A model generated the notes under the pieces. That model was not told where the DNA came from. It ran no database searches and saw only the letters and a list, made by a program, of their open reading frames with translations. A program made the position numbers and the translations under genes. Below, in pieces: positions 15,149 through 26,126 of a DNA stretch of 64,000 nt (positions are counted from its first letter, which is position 1; every line of letters begins with the position of its first letter). Source of the DNA: Gonapodya prolifera JEL478 (taxonomy: Eukaryota > Monoblepharomycota > Monoblepharidomycetes > Monoblepharidales > Gonapodyaceae); the NCBI GenBank assembly GCA_001574975.1, contig KQ965810.1, positions 64,280 through 128,279 on the forward strand, in the 5' to 3' direction.

Positions 15149-15500
15149 AGGACGAACGAAAGGCTGTTGAGCATTACAAAACGTTGTATCAACTGGCTTT
15201 CTTTTCAATTCTGATCTTACCTCGAATTCATAACAAGTCAACTGCTTGCTTGTACACTCCATGACATACAACAACATCCTCGTACCCACTGTCCTTTATT
15301 CACGTCGTACGGATGTGCTGGCGCACACACACGTAAGCACCTTTGTAGTCGTAACTTGCAATTGTTGAAGAGGGAGCAAGTGTTTCACGTTCGTTGGCAC
15401 CGTTCCGTCTCACTTGCAAACACTCCTCTCTGCCGATCATTCGGGGAGACTACATAATTATCTATTCTTTCCGCTTATAAAAAGTTCGATATGGAAGTCG
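15149..15500. other. Convergent intergenic region
   Basis: About 350 bases between the Sel1 gene end and the MDR gene end. No gene or clear signal seen. Confidence 0.4.
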
Positions 15501-17093
15501 TCATAATCGAGAATCCTCGTGTCTGATGCGCACCAACTTCCCGAACTGTTCCCCAGATCGCATCGCTTGATAGACAAGCTCAGCGTTCGCGAGACCGTCC
15601 CATACTCCAGAGATGACAGGCTTCAGCTTGGTCGTCTCGATGAACCTCGTCATGGCTCCGAATTCGGCATTGCTTCCCATGGTGGAACCTCGAATTTGCA
15701 CCGACTTGAACCACTAAATGCGTCAATCAGGTTTTGAAACAACGAAAGGCCATCGCAACCCGGACAAACACCCACAACGTATGGCCTGGTTCGCGACCAC
15801 CGACCAGGTGTCGTAATGAGATAAATCCCCGTGCAAGGAAGAACGTGTGTCACTCACATGGTAATTGTGACGTTGCTCCCGGCAACAGCACCATAAACGC
15901 TTATGATACCGCCACCTTTAATAAGTCGGAGGAACTGGCGAGTATTAGGACCAGAAGACCCGTCAACAACCACATCTTTAAGTTACCGAAATCCGAATGC
16001 CAACGTGAGAACAAGATCAAATTCCCCGTGACAGAGCGCATCGTCATACACCAAAGTTGGCCCCAGACTTCTTCTCCAATTCTGCCACCCAATCGTCTGA
16101 TAGATAAAAACATTAGCGTCCAAAGGCGACAGTAGGCCTCGAAACCTGTTACCATTCTTGTAGTTTACCTCACCCTTTGCTCCAAGTTCCACGGCTTTTG
16201 TGAGCTTGTCATCTTTGCCTGATGTGACCCAGACCTCGCATCCCAAAGCAACTGCAAACTGGAGCGCGAAGAGCGCTACACCAACGCCGAATCCCGGAAT
16301 GAGAACTTTGTCCTCCTTCTTTGCCTCACCCAAAGTCATGAGTGCGCGCCATGCCTGCCGATAGGAAAGTCCGAAATGTCTTGGTCGTCCAATCAGGGCG
16401 AAGGGTCAATGGTCCCACCACGAGACCCGCAAGAGGAATGGCTGCTCCTTCCTCGTACGTCAAATGATCCGGTAGAGGAAACACGATGGATCGAGGAACG
16501 AGAATGTATTCTGCCAACGTCCCTGGTGACGGCGCCAGTCCAAGAACACCTGGGACAAAACAAGCATTTTTTGTACCACCAAGATCGAGCTACACCGTCG
16601 CGGATACGCACCGTAATTTCTTGGATCCTCTGGCGTCCGAGGGTTGGCTTCCCATCCAATGCTCGTGTTTATGTACACTTTCCGTCCAACAAAGCTCTCC
16701 TCGAAGCCTTCGCCCACTGCAACGACATCGCCAGCTCCATCCGCTGCAAGTGTGGAGCCAAAGTTGATTGCAGGGTATTGTCCTATTCGGAGGACGGGGT
16801 TGGTGTGTTCATCAAAGCAGCAGAAGAGCAACAAAGTGCCGTCACGAACTTTCCCGGATGTGCACATCGCGATGATTCAGTGCAGCAGCACGCAGTTTCA
16901 CCAGAACGGTGCCCTTCACTGGCTTTGGCACGGGCACAGTCTGGATTTCGATTGGATCGCAGCGCTGGGAAGGCTTGGGAGGCGGTCCGCCCGGTTTCTT
17001 GTTGATGACCACGCGCATCGTCGGCGGAGGAGACATGGCCTGTGTCCAGGATGTTGCCGATGAACGGCCATCGTTTTCATACCTTTCGGCCAA
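15501..17093 (-). CDS. Medium-chain dehydrogenase/reductase (zinc-type alcohol dehydrogenase or quinone oxidoreductase-like)
   Basis: NAD(P)H-dependent oxidoreductase of the MDR superfamily, probably cytosolic. About eight exons from MAERYENDGRSS at 17,093 to a stop at 15,501. GroES-like N-terminal half: VLVKLRAAALNHRDVHIR, GSTLAADGAGDVVAVGEG, VGRKVYINTSIGWEANPRTP and TLAEYILVPRSIVFPLPDHL. Rossmann half: KVLIPGFGVGVALFALQFAV, CEVWVTSGKDDKLTKAVELG, ANFGVYDDALCHGEFD, and near the end IRGSTMGSNAEFGAMTRFI and SGVWDGLANAELVYQAMRSG. The catalytic-zinc Cys/His ligands are not obvious, which favours a zinc-independent quinone-oxidoreductase or YogA-like protein. Substrate unknown. Confidence 0.85.
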
Positions 17094-17283
17094 TTAGTTT
17101 ATGCGCTTTTGCCCTCTCTTCCGATGACCCATCCGAGCACTTTCCTAGTTTTTGGGAACTTTGAACAACCTTCACAAATTTGTTAGAACACTTCCTAATA
17201 CAAACTCTCGCGGAACAGCATATACTCCAACTCCACTGCGCTCATACCCTCCCACACGTGTGATTATCCACTTTCTCACACGT

Positions 17284-17995
17284 TCACGCATCACTGTCCT
17301 CGCTATTGTCGTCATCGTCGCTCAAGTATCGGTCCGCAGGTGTGGTCCCGCGGAACTGCGTTCCATTGGCGTTGTTGTACTTGAATGTACCATCGGAGTA
17401 TCGAACCCAACTATTTCCCTGTCACAAAAACAAGTCACAGTGTGACCACTCAGTCCAACATGTGCCAAATAACATGCAACTCACGTGTCTGTTTACGCCC
17501 TCTGCGACAATCCTCCTTGGCTCTGAGTTGCGCTGCCTCCTGATGCGAAGGTGGGGTTCACCGTTGGATCCTACAGCAAAAACACTATCTTGGTTCACGT
17601 AGAGCGCGGCGCCATTGTCAAACTGCGTCACTTGGGTGCCCTAAGTTGCGCGCGGTTGTGTTGAATGGAGCGCCATGGCAAGGTAAGGAATTGCAAAAAC
17701 TCACCCTGTTGTTAATGTACTGGTTGACAGGGCTCGGCTGCGCTGCAGGGGCGCAGAGCTGACTGATACTCAACGAAGCGAAGGCGGCAGTGACGGTGTC
17801 TTCGGTTGTGGTGGACTCCGCTACAGATGCAGCCGAGTCTGCAAACAGTGGCAAGAAGATCAATCCCGTTTTATCAAGCGAGGTGCACTCGCCCCCTTTG
17901 CGAAGTCCGAACACACCTTCCACATGAGTGGTGTCGCCTTCGGAGTGGGTATCGTCTTCAGTGACGGGGATAGGGTTGATTGCAAGGTCAGACAT
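17284..17995 (-). CDS. Small three-exon gene, unknown function
   Basis: Exons 17,705-17,995, 17,485-17,640 and 17,284-17,418; both introns are phase 0 and the product is 193 residues. Start MSDLAINPIPVTEDDTHSEG; no signal peptide. The middle is Ser/Thr/Ala-rich. Exons 2 and 3 each begin with a short beta-like motif of similar pattern (VTQFDNGAALYVNQDSVF and WVRYSDGTFKYNNANGTQ), which may be a repeated module. The tail is acidic (SDDDDNSEDSDA). A TATA box lies 41 bases upstream of the ATG. I do not recognise the family. Confidence 0.65.
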
Positions 17996-18035
17996 AATTT
18001 GGTGGTTTGCGAAGAAGATGGCACTACCGCTGCCC

Positions 18036-18043
18036 CTTTTATA
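18036..18043 (-). promoter_or_regulatory. TATA box
   Basis: TATAAAAG on the minus strand, 41 bases upstream of the start codon of the 17,284-17,995 gene. If transcription starts about 30 bases downstream, the 5' leader is very short. Confidence 0.55.
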
Positions 18044-18084
18044 GCTCTCCTGCGCGGTTGAAATGCGCCGCGTTAGAGATTACA

Positions 18085-18116
18085 AAGTTAGCAAGTTAGC
18101 AAGTTAGCAAGTTCAC
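18085..18116. repeat. 8-base tandem repeat
   Basis: Three exact copies of AAGTTAGC followed by one degenerate copy (AAGTTCAC). Confidence 0.8.
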
Positions 18117-18533
18117 AGGTGAGCAGTGAGGGGCCGTAGGAGCCCAGCCGAGCACTTCTAAAGCCTTCCCCCGCGATTCCGCGTCCTTTCGTCTTCTTTT
18201 TCTGCATTTCAGACGCGTCACTTTGTCTGCTGGGCGGACGGTGCGCAGCTCCAAGAAATCGGCCCCTGAGTAAGCACCAGCCGGACTGCTATCTGGGTCA
18301 CGCGATGGCGTTGTCCATGAAGCGCTCATACTGAAACATCCGTCAAGTTGTGGTTGTCTTCCATCTTTCTCGTAAGCTCTCGTTGAGAACCCCTTATGTC
18401 CGGTGGAGCTGACCTCGATGCGTCGCCTTGTTTGCTACCCACCAGAACATGACTGTGAAACGAGACCAGTGACCGCTACGCGCAAGACCGATATCTTTAT
18501 GCCTTCTATGCTGATACGCAACCCGCGGAACGA

Positions 18534-19975
18534 GTGCTTCAAGAAAGTGATTGCGCCGACATAAAACACCTCAAGGTTCTTTGGCGTCTTTCTCAACCCA
18601 ATGCTGACTCCGTCGCTTCATTCGGTGCCATGCTCCGGAGGCTTTGCGGTACGATCTTAATGTGCTGCTTGCTCGTTGCCAGTTCAACACATCTTTTATT
18701 CTGCAGTCAGCGTTGTGTGCGAAGGTTCCTGTTTCAGGGAAAAGTGGAACGATCGACTGGAAGCATTTTCTTCAAAAAGCACATCACCCAGTCGCGCGTC
18801 TTCAGTGCTTGGTTTGTGATGTGGTTGATATTTTGTCAGGTGGTATCTCAGGATGGTGTAACTTACGATCTGTTTCTGCAGAAATTGTTCCACCGCACTG
18901 GCGATTTCACACTCCACTTCAAGAAATCTCATATTTCAAGCCGAAATCAGAGGACGAAATCCAGTATGTAGCCCGCGAACTGACAAAACGTTTGACGACA
19001 TGTAAAAGGGAGTTCCCTCTAGGATGTCCAGCAGCTGTTCCCACGGCACCGGTGCGATGTGAGTACCCTTTGCTTCTTGCCCGGCGACATCGTATGCGAG
19101 TACATGGCTCACCCTATGCGGCTCCGTGGTTTTTGAAACACAATAACACAGTCGCCCAGCCAGTGCTTCCCGCGAGCGAAACCTCGTCATTTAGTCCTTC
19201 AAATTCTGGGTCGCGGGGATCAGAATACATCCCGTTCAGTGATTATGCATCGAGTAGCCATAGCACGAGCCCCTGTGAGTTTCCGCATTGCCATTGACGA
19301 GACACTGATGATTAAACTGTGCAGTTTTACTCACCTTCGACTTGGAAAACAAAACCATTCCACAAATGGCTGAATCTGCGCCTTGGATCACGCGTAAAGA
19401 GCTTGTATCGCAGAGTTGTGGGTTCACTGTCACGAGTGGATTGTGCTGTTCATACTTCTTTTGTGACACCGCCTGTATGTTATAGGGGAGATGACAGCGG
19501 AAACTGCATTTCATATTCTGTCCGACCATCACCGCAAGATCTTATCAGCGAAAATTAGAAACTTGGGAAACTATATCACTCCTGAGGCTGTGCCTTGCGG
19601 CACACCTAAAGAACTTGAATTGGCGAGTTGTGAGTTCACTGTTACCAAAGGCTTTTGTATTTCTGTTCACGTGACACTGCATGTATCTTTAGGGAAGATA
19701 ATGGCAGAAGTCGCATTTGAAATGCTATCCGACCATCAATGTGCTGAGATCTCAGCGATGGTTGAAAACAAGTCTTTTTAATGGAAATAACAAGGTACGT
19801 GCCTTTTGGCTGGTTCTGTTTTGTGCCACCGCTGAAGTTGATCCACCTTGCAGAGTCCGAGCGTCGAAAACCAGAATCCGATTTACGTCAACAAAATGGT
19901 GCAACTGATGAACCTTCGATTATTATCGCACCGACTGGATCGGAAGTTCTTTTTGTTACCGCTGCCAAGCAGTAA
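18534..19975 (+). CDS. Uncharacterised multi-exon gene with a duplicated exon
   Basis: Plausible exons contain DIKHLKVLWRLSQPNADS, then (after an acceptor at 18,705) ALCAKVPVSGKSGTIDWKHF and SYFKPKSEDEIQYVARELTK, and later GEMTAETAFHILSDHHRKIL and GKIMAEVAFEMLSDHQCAEI, the last two being related to each other. Donors of the GTGAGT/GTGGGT type at about 19,060, 19,418 and 19,630 and matching acceptors support real splicing. Neither the start nor the end can be fixed; a frame 19,781-19,975 may be the last exon. No known domain recognised. Confidence 0.35.
19389..19762 (+). repeat. Tandem duplication of an exon-intron-exon unit
   Basis: Two imperfect copies of about 160 bases, 19,389-19,552 and 19,601-19,762. 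Each holds the end of one exon (TAAAGAGCTTG / TAAAGAACTTG), a whole intron (19,418-19,485 and 19,630-19,692) whose first bases match (GTGGGTTCACTGT / GTGAGTTCACTGT), and the start of the next exon (sharing TCCGACCATCA). Confidence 0.75.
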
Positions 19976-21891
19976 CCTTTCGGCAACCAAGTTCCAATAA
20001 GTCAAGGATCGCCGAGTGCCAGTCCCGTCATCGATGATGTAGGCTCGATCGGGACAAACTACTAGCCAACCTATACTCCGACGGTATTTTACCAAGGATT
20101 AGTACCAAGTATGAGAAGTGAGATGCTCAAGTCATCTTGCATGGTTATGATATGATATAAGGACCAGATTATCAGATAAATTATACATATGTATATGACC
20201 TACGAATATGACGCTCGGACTCTTATAATTTCGCTTGATTCCCGTGCTACACAATGAGCAAATGAAGAGATCACGGGCAGTGGGAAGCAGAGTCCCAGTC
20301 ACAGGAGTCACGACTTAAACACGTTCGATCTTATTATTATTGTATTGTACATACCGTGGGCAAAGGGTTGCACTAGTTTGTGACGACAACGCTAGACAAC
20401 GAGGAACCATTCCCAAAAGGAAGGCCAGCGATGGCGGAAAGAAACTGGAAAAACCGCCTGCGGGAAGAAGACTTTGGTACTGCGCTTCATGGGCACGACG
20501 AGAAGGGGCTCGGATTGGCGATTCGAACGTTGTGGTGCTCCGCTACGAGCCAGGTACTGATGACGCGAGCACTTGACAACCTAAGCCAATAAAACTAGTC
20601 AATTCCAAAACATGGAAAGGTGGTTTCTGGAGCCGAACGCTGCTTCGAGCCATCCCAAGGAGGTTTCGTCACAACAACAGTTCTGGATCTGGATTCCACC
20701 ATTGCTCATCACGCGCGGGGCGCTCTTTAGTCGTCCATAGACTAAGAAATAGCGCTTGGTCAACCCCGACCCATTTTCTTGGTTCGAACCCTTCAATACA
20801 ACAAGATTCCAATACCATCCTCGACGATAGAGTGAGCCTTCTTGGGTTGAACGATCTGAATTGCACGTCGCAATGGTGAGCTATAGAGTATTCGCATCCC
20901 GTGGGTTAGGTGGATTGCCTTGCCTTTGGCGCTACACCACGAAACGGGCTCCACATCCGTCGTTGAACCGAAGACTATGCGCTCAAACGGAGGCCTTTAA
21001 ATTGCGCCACACTCCAGGTTTATGGCAGCTTGACTAGCAGGCTCACGCATCGTGATGTTCATTGTTGCTTCGAGTAGCAGCAAACGGTCCAGTGTGGTCT
21101 CTTCGCTTGGTATTGTCAGTTGCCACATTGGGCGTTCCTCCATAGGCAGACAGACGCCATTCCTTGGCGTCAGGACTCAGGGAAACCTTTCGCCATATGC
21201 AGCTGATTTGGAAAAGAGCACACGAACTTCAGGAGCGCCACGAAATAACATTAATCGGGCCACTGGTACACGTCTATGTTTTTTGCATTCCCTTGACCGT
21301 CAAGTATGTGGACCGCGCTTGGCCGTCCTCTATGTATTTATCTCTGTGTTAAAGGTTGTGTGGAATAGGGACTATTCTGTGGGCAGGATTGGGCCGCCCT
21401 GAAACATTTCATCACGGAAAAGAAACCAGTCTCATATCAAAACACGTCGGCCGAGCTTCCTCCCGCCTTGCCGACCTTTGCTAAGCGGCCTTCAAAATTT
21501 TGCTGATTTTTGTCTCAAGTGTCCTGAAGAGCGCCTCCAGGGAGCAAAACTCTCCCGGTCGAAACAACCCATTTTGGACGAAAATACCACGGTTCGCGGT
21601 CATCTGGAGGAAAAATAAAATGCGCACAAATGCTTGATCAGATCGCCGTTTTCTGCGATGGAATAGCAGAGCGAATGGGACAAAATCACTGGCGGGGTCT
21701 CTTCCGAGATCACCTGTGGCCAGGGTCGCCACCACCCTGTTTTCGTCATTGCTCAACAAAAGTACGAAAAGGGCGCTGCGGCGAGAAAAGTTTTGTATGA
21801 GGAACCAAGAATTGCATATAAAGAGACGCCTGTCTCTCATCTCGTATCAACCCTCTCCTCCTCACCCAACGGACCAAGGCCAACTCTCCAG
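19976..21891. other. No confident gene
   Basis: About 1.9 kb. 20,100-20,230 is AT-rich. Frames at 20,380-20,592 and 21,052-21,402 (plus) and 21,481-21,840 (minus) have no recognisable motif and look like chance frames. Confidence 0.4.
21815..21823 (+). promoter_or_regulatory. TATA box of the secreted repeat protein gene
   Basis: CATATAAAG, 69 bases upstream of the ATG at 21,892, followed by a pyrimidine-rich leader. Suits a strongly or conditionally expressed secreted product. Confidence 0.5.
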
Positions 21892-22908
21892 ATGCCTTCA
21901 TTCATGCGTTTCGCTGCGTCACTCGCACTTGGCTGCACCTTCTGGCTCCGTGGTAAGTTACATTGAATCCACTGCCACAAGGGCTATTTCATTCGTGGCA
22001 ACGCTGACACGGTTTGGCCCATTCCTTCTGTCACCCCAGCTACTGCCTTGCCCCTCCCCAGCGGCCTCCCCACCCTCGTGAGTTCCATCCCTCGCTTGCA
22101 TACCTCAGAGCCATTCTGACATTCGCTTCCGTGCGCTCCTTTAGCCCGCTGTTCCTGGCGTCGGCAATGTGGCGTCCACCGTTGAAGGCACAGTGAACAA
22201 CGTCGTGAGTATACGGTGCTTCGTCAAGCAATACCTTAGATCTCCAGCTGATGCCAATCCCTCCAACCAGGTTCCCAGCCTCCCAGTTGCGACTCCATCG
22301 CTGCCCAACCTCCCAGTCAACGTGCCCTCGCTCCCCGACGTTGGTGGTGTGGTGTCTTCTCTGCCAGTCTCGGTCCCCACTGGGCTCCCCTCGCTTCCAA
22401 ACGTCGGCAACGGTCTCCCCGATGTCGGCAGCGTCGTCCCCAACGTCGGCTCCGTCGTTCCCAACGTCGGTGGAGTTGTTCCAAACGTTGGCGGAGTGGT
22501 CTCCTCTCTCCCTGTCTCAGTTCCCACCGGCCTTCCTTCTCTCCCCAACGTCGGTTCCGTCGTTCCCAGCGTCGGCAACGTGGTGCCTTCGGTGACCAAC
22601 CTCCAATCTCTCCCGAACGTTGGTGGTGTCGTCGGTGGTGTCGTGTCCTCTCTCCCGGTGTCGGCTCCCACTGGCCTTCCTTCGCTCCCCGACGTCGGCA
22701 GCGTGGTTCCCAACGTTGGCAGTGTTCTTCCCAGCGGAGGTCTCCCCAACGTCGGCGGAGTTGTCTCCTCTCTCCCCGTATCCGTCCCTACTGGCTTGCC
22801 CTCGCTCCCTGTGAACCTCAAGAACGTCGGCTCCACCCGCGTGAGTAAATGAATGTCTTGTCAGAGTTTGATGTGTAACTGACGGATTTATTCTCGCAAC
22901 AGATGTAA
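21892..22908 (+). CDS. Secreted Val/Pro/Gly-rich repeat protein
   Basis: Exons 21,892-21,952, 22,040-22,077, 22,145-22,204, 22,271-22,840 and 22,903-22,908, all in phase, 244 residues. An N-terminal signal peptide is clear (MRFAASLALGCTFWLRATA, probable cleavage near ALPLP). Exon 4 is a low-complexity array in which VVSSLPVSVPTGLPSLP recurs four times (once with SAPTG) and VGSVVPNVGSVVPNVGGVVP repeats in between. No cysteine in the mature part apart from the leader. Composition resembles elastic or surface-coat proteins, such as a cell-wall, spore-surface or adhesive protein; function is inferred only from composition. The last exon encodes only Met and the stop. Without the last splice the frame would end VSK. 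The long antisense frame over exon 4 is a shadow of the repeats. Confidence 0.75.
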
Positions 22909-25900
22909 ACCTGACCTCGACAGACACCGCTGTCCCGCGTCCTCTGTACTAGCGTACTCGTACAATTGTTTTGGTACTACAAGCACTCTCATATTCTATG
23001 TAGTGATTTAACTTATGAAATTTCATCTGTTGCCGCTTTGCCATGATATTACGAACTCGCTCAAAGTGCAAACACTTCCCCATCATTGGCTTGGTCATTG
23101 AAAAGGACGATCGGCGAGGAGGCCAACACCAGAAAAGCAATACTCAGATCTGAACTTACGTTTCAACAAGTCTGAAAATCCGTGATCGTCGTCAAGCCTG
23201 TGATTGGGGTGTTTGCCATGCCCTATTTACAGCAAATTTATCCAGTCGTGAAACGTACAAATGCATTGGTCCGGTTCAAATTTTAATGCGATTACACATT
23301 TAGTCTCATTACAGGAAAAATTGCACGGATGCAGAACACTGGTGATGTCATAACAATTCCAAGCACCAGGCTGGGAATCAACCAAAATCACAACAACATT
23401 TATCCAACAGAATGAAATGAAATTTGAAGTGCCGCTGCCACCCCCCGCCCACCCCCAAGCAACAAACTAGTCAAGCCACAAGAGTCTCCTTCAATCTCGC
23501 CAGAGTCTTGGGCCAGAATGCCTCCCCGGTCCATGCACGTCTGCGCCATTTTGTTCTGATATCGGAGGCCAGAGGAAATGAGTCCGTAGAAGAACGCACC
23601 CAGGGGTCAGGTGAGGGCCAACTGACACACGGCGAGGAATGAATTGGAAACAGGGCAACGTAGAACGGGGGAGATCGGGCAACGCTCACGTAGACTGTGC
23701 CACACACTCTCCCTTGTGTCATCGAGAATGTATGGAGGGAAGGATGTACACGAGAATCGCTAGAAACAGGTTGGAGTGTTACGGTTTGGAAAGGACAAAA
23801 ACCGCTGAACGGAGAGCGTAGTTAGCCCAATAGCTGGGAAATACACTCACGAGGTTCCTAATGGGGGGTGCGATAAAGAATTGAGATTAGATGTGTTTGA
23901 TGCACTCAAGTGTATCAGAAGAGAGTCAGTTGAGTGACCTGCGATGGCACGCCGGAACCGGCGAAAGCAGCAAAGCTCTGTTTCCATGCGGTCAACGTAA
24001 TGGTATGTGTTGGCTGGACAAGGCTACCGCTTGTACGTTCTATTGACGTGCGGTATTGACACAATACCCGAACTGCCGATGCGATGACGATGGATAGGCA
24101 GACGTAGTCTGTACTACGATAGCTGTCGTTCGCGATGTCTAGAATGAAAGGATTCCTTCCGTTCGAAAGATACGGAGCGCGAAAAATAGCAACCGCCCGC
24201 CGGACCACTGATGGGATGATGGCAGGACCAGAGGTCGAGGATTCAAATGACTGGATGTGGACATGCTAAGGTAAGGTCGTTCTTCGAGAACATGTCAAGA
24301 GTTCCTTGAAATCTACCAAATCTTCATTGCGATCTCTTTTGGGTGACCTGAAATGATGACGGAGCGATTTCCCCCGGTTTGCCCAAACAAATTGCGACGA
24401 AGACGGGTCTTCTGTGGTGTGGACTGTGCAGCTTGTCCAAGGTTCGGTATCGAGCTGCGACAAGTCTACTCTGCATAGTACAACCCAATGAATTGCGCCA
24501 TGGGAACACCCAACTCCAAGTTCCGCCCCGAAACCATTCAAGAATTACCGTACGTCTTTCATCAGGTGTACGCCAACCAATCACCACGCTGTAATGTCAG
24601 CTTGATGATTGGCTGCCGCACAATTGATCAATGTCAGTCGTCGGGCATCGAGCGACCGTTCTTTTGGAGGACGGTAGTCGATAACTGTGATCAGTTTGTC
24701 GGTCGGTCGGCAGTCCCCGCGTGCATGTTTTAACTTCCTCAAAGCTTATGAGTCATGCCAGTCTCTTCCCCCCCGCCCTCCCCTGCATAGTTTGCCATCT
24801 CAAGCGGTTCCCCCAACTCTGTGAAAGCCCCAAGTTGCCGAACCTTCTCGTCACTCGCCAAGCGAAGAAAGCGATCAACGAACCTGACGGCTGAAATGAC
24901 GACCCTCTCTGATACCATTTCATTGGAGAACGAATTGGGTCTAGCGTACTACATCTTCAAGCCTCTGAAAGAATACGAAGCTTCTTTTTTTCATCTTGTG
25001 TCTTTTGCACCGATTTTGGACTCCTGCTATTCAAAAGTTGCCGACGCCTGACAGCAAGTGCTTCCTTTCTCTTGTTCTGTCTTTCTGCCACGAATTTCTG
25101 AAATCGGCTTGGTTATTTCTTCCCTTCTTTGTAGAAGTCACAGTTTTCTTCTCAAAGTCACTTGAAGCCGCTGGACGCCGTCACCCAAGTGACTTGTCGC
25201 CTTTTTCACTTCATTTGCAACGTTCATTGCGACAAGACGACCAACAAACATTGCAATGAAGCTGAAAAAGGGAAACGTAAAGTCTGCTCCCATTTCCTGT
25301 CTCCTGCTCCTGACGTCAACGCGAAAAAAGCCTGCCTTTGAGAGATCTGCGCTTTCCAGCTCGCCATCTTACCCTCTTGTAGACTTCTGAACAGCAAAGT
25401 CTGGATCCAGGACGATTGTTGGTGTTCTGGATCCAAACTTTGATGTTCAGAAGGCCAAAACCTTTGGTACGGGTGACACAACCCAGCAAAACGGCCTCTT
25501 TCGTCGGAAGAACCGCGGCCCACGAGATGCAACTTTCTTATGATGTGTTGTGGAACTCTGCCGCTATCTGACGGGAGGGGCCATTTTTGGTTTGGTTCTG
25601 CACACGGAACTTACACCTTTGTCTGTCGCCCTTCCCTCAATGAATTTCGTGCACTCCCTCTTCCTACTTTGTACCTTGAGTATGCTGCACCCGCTCAATA
25701 CACGAGCTTTACAAATTTAATTCCCAACGCGTTGCTGTCATTCGTCCCTGCAGACGACGACGGGCATGTACTGTCGTTTGCACGGCCGTCTGCTGTCTGC
25801 CGTCCTCTTGGCGTCTATTTGCTTTATTCCATACGCTATGGTATAGCGTGGTAGTACACCATAATTGACTCACGGTATTTGACAAGAGTGAAGGCGATTG

Positions 25901-26126
25901 CAGATGTGATTCATTTCGATGTCATTTTACACGCGGAACGCTGCAACGAGTTCGCGAGACGCGGCTAAACTCTTAGGCACCCTCCGATCTCGGCAGAACA
26001 ACCTACTGCCAACACCTTCGTGCGCACCGAGCGAGCAGTCGTCGGAAGGCGGCGCAGCCACAGACAGCGATCAGCGCAGAGAGAGCGACACGGGCGGAGG
26101 ATTCATTGCCCCGGACACAGAGAAGA
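22909..26126. other. Gene-poor stretch
   Basis: About 3.2 kb without a recognisable gene. Open frames are below 110 codons, lie on both strands and show no motif. It holds a strong hairpin at 25,381-25,456 and a small palindrome near 25,830-25,853. The frame 25,919-26,100 (MSFYTRNAATSSRD) upstream of SEC16 could be leader sequence or an alternative 5' exon of SEC16. Confidence 0.4.
25381..25456. repeat. Imperfect inverted repeat able to form a long hairpin
   Basis: The left arm (25,381-25,412, holding CTTCTGAACA, CAAAGT and TGGATCCAG) pairs with the right arm (25,424-25,456, holding TTCTGGATCCA, ACTTTG and TGTTCAGAAG) around a loop of about 11 bases. About 27 of 32 arm positions can pair. 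Weaker complementarity extends outward on both sides. Confidence 0.7.

Larger units (their letters stand above)
17996..18533. other. Intergenic
   Basis: Promoter side of the 17,284-17,995 gene plus about 400 bases with no assigned gene. Contains a TATA box and a short 8-base tandem repeat, listed separately. Confidence 0.4.

Noticed and set aside
20775-20795. GGTTCGAACCC, like a tRNA B box
   Set aside because: No matching T-stem, acceptor stem or A box at the right distance; the word is palindromic and arises by chance.
22141-22836. Long minus-strand frame over the secreted repeat gene
   Set aside because: A shadow of the repeat array; the sense strand has a signal peptide, TATA box and five in-phase exons.
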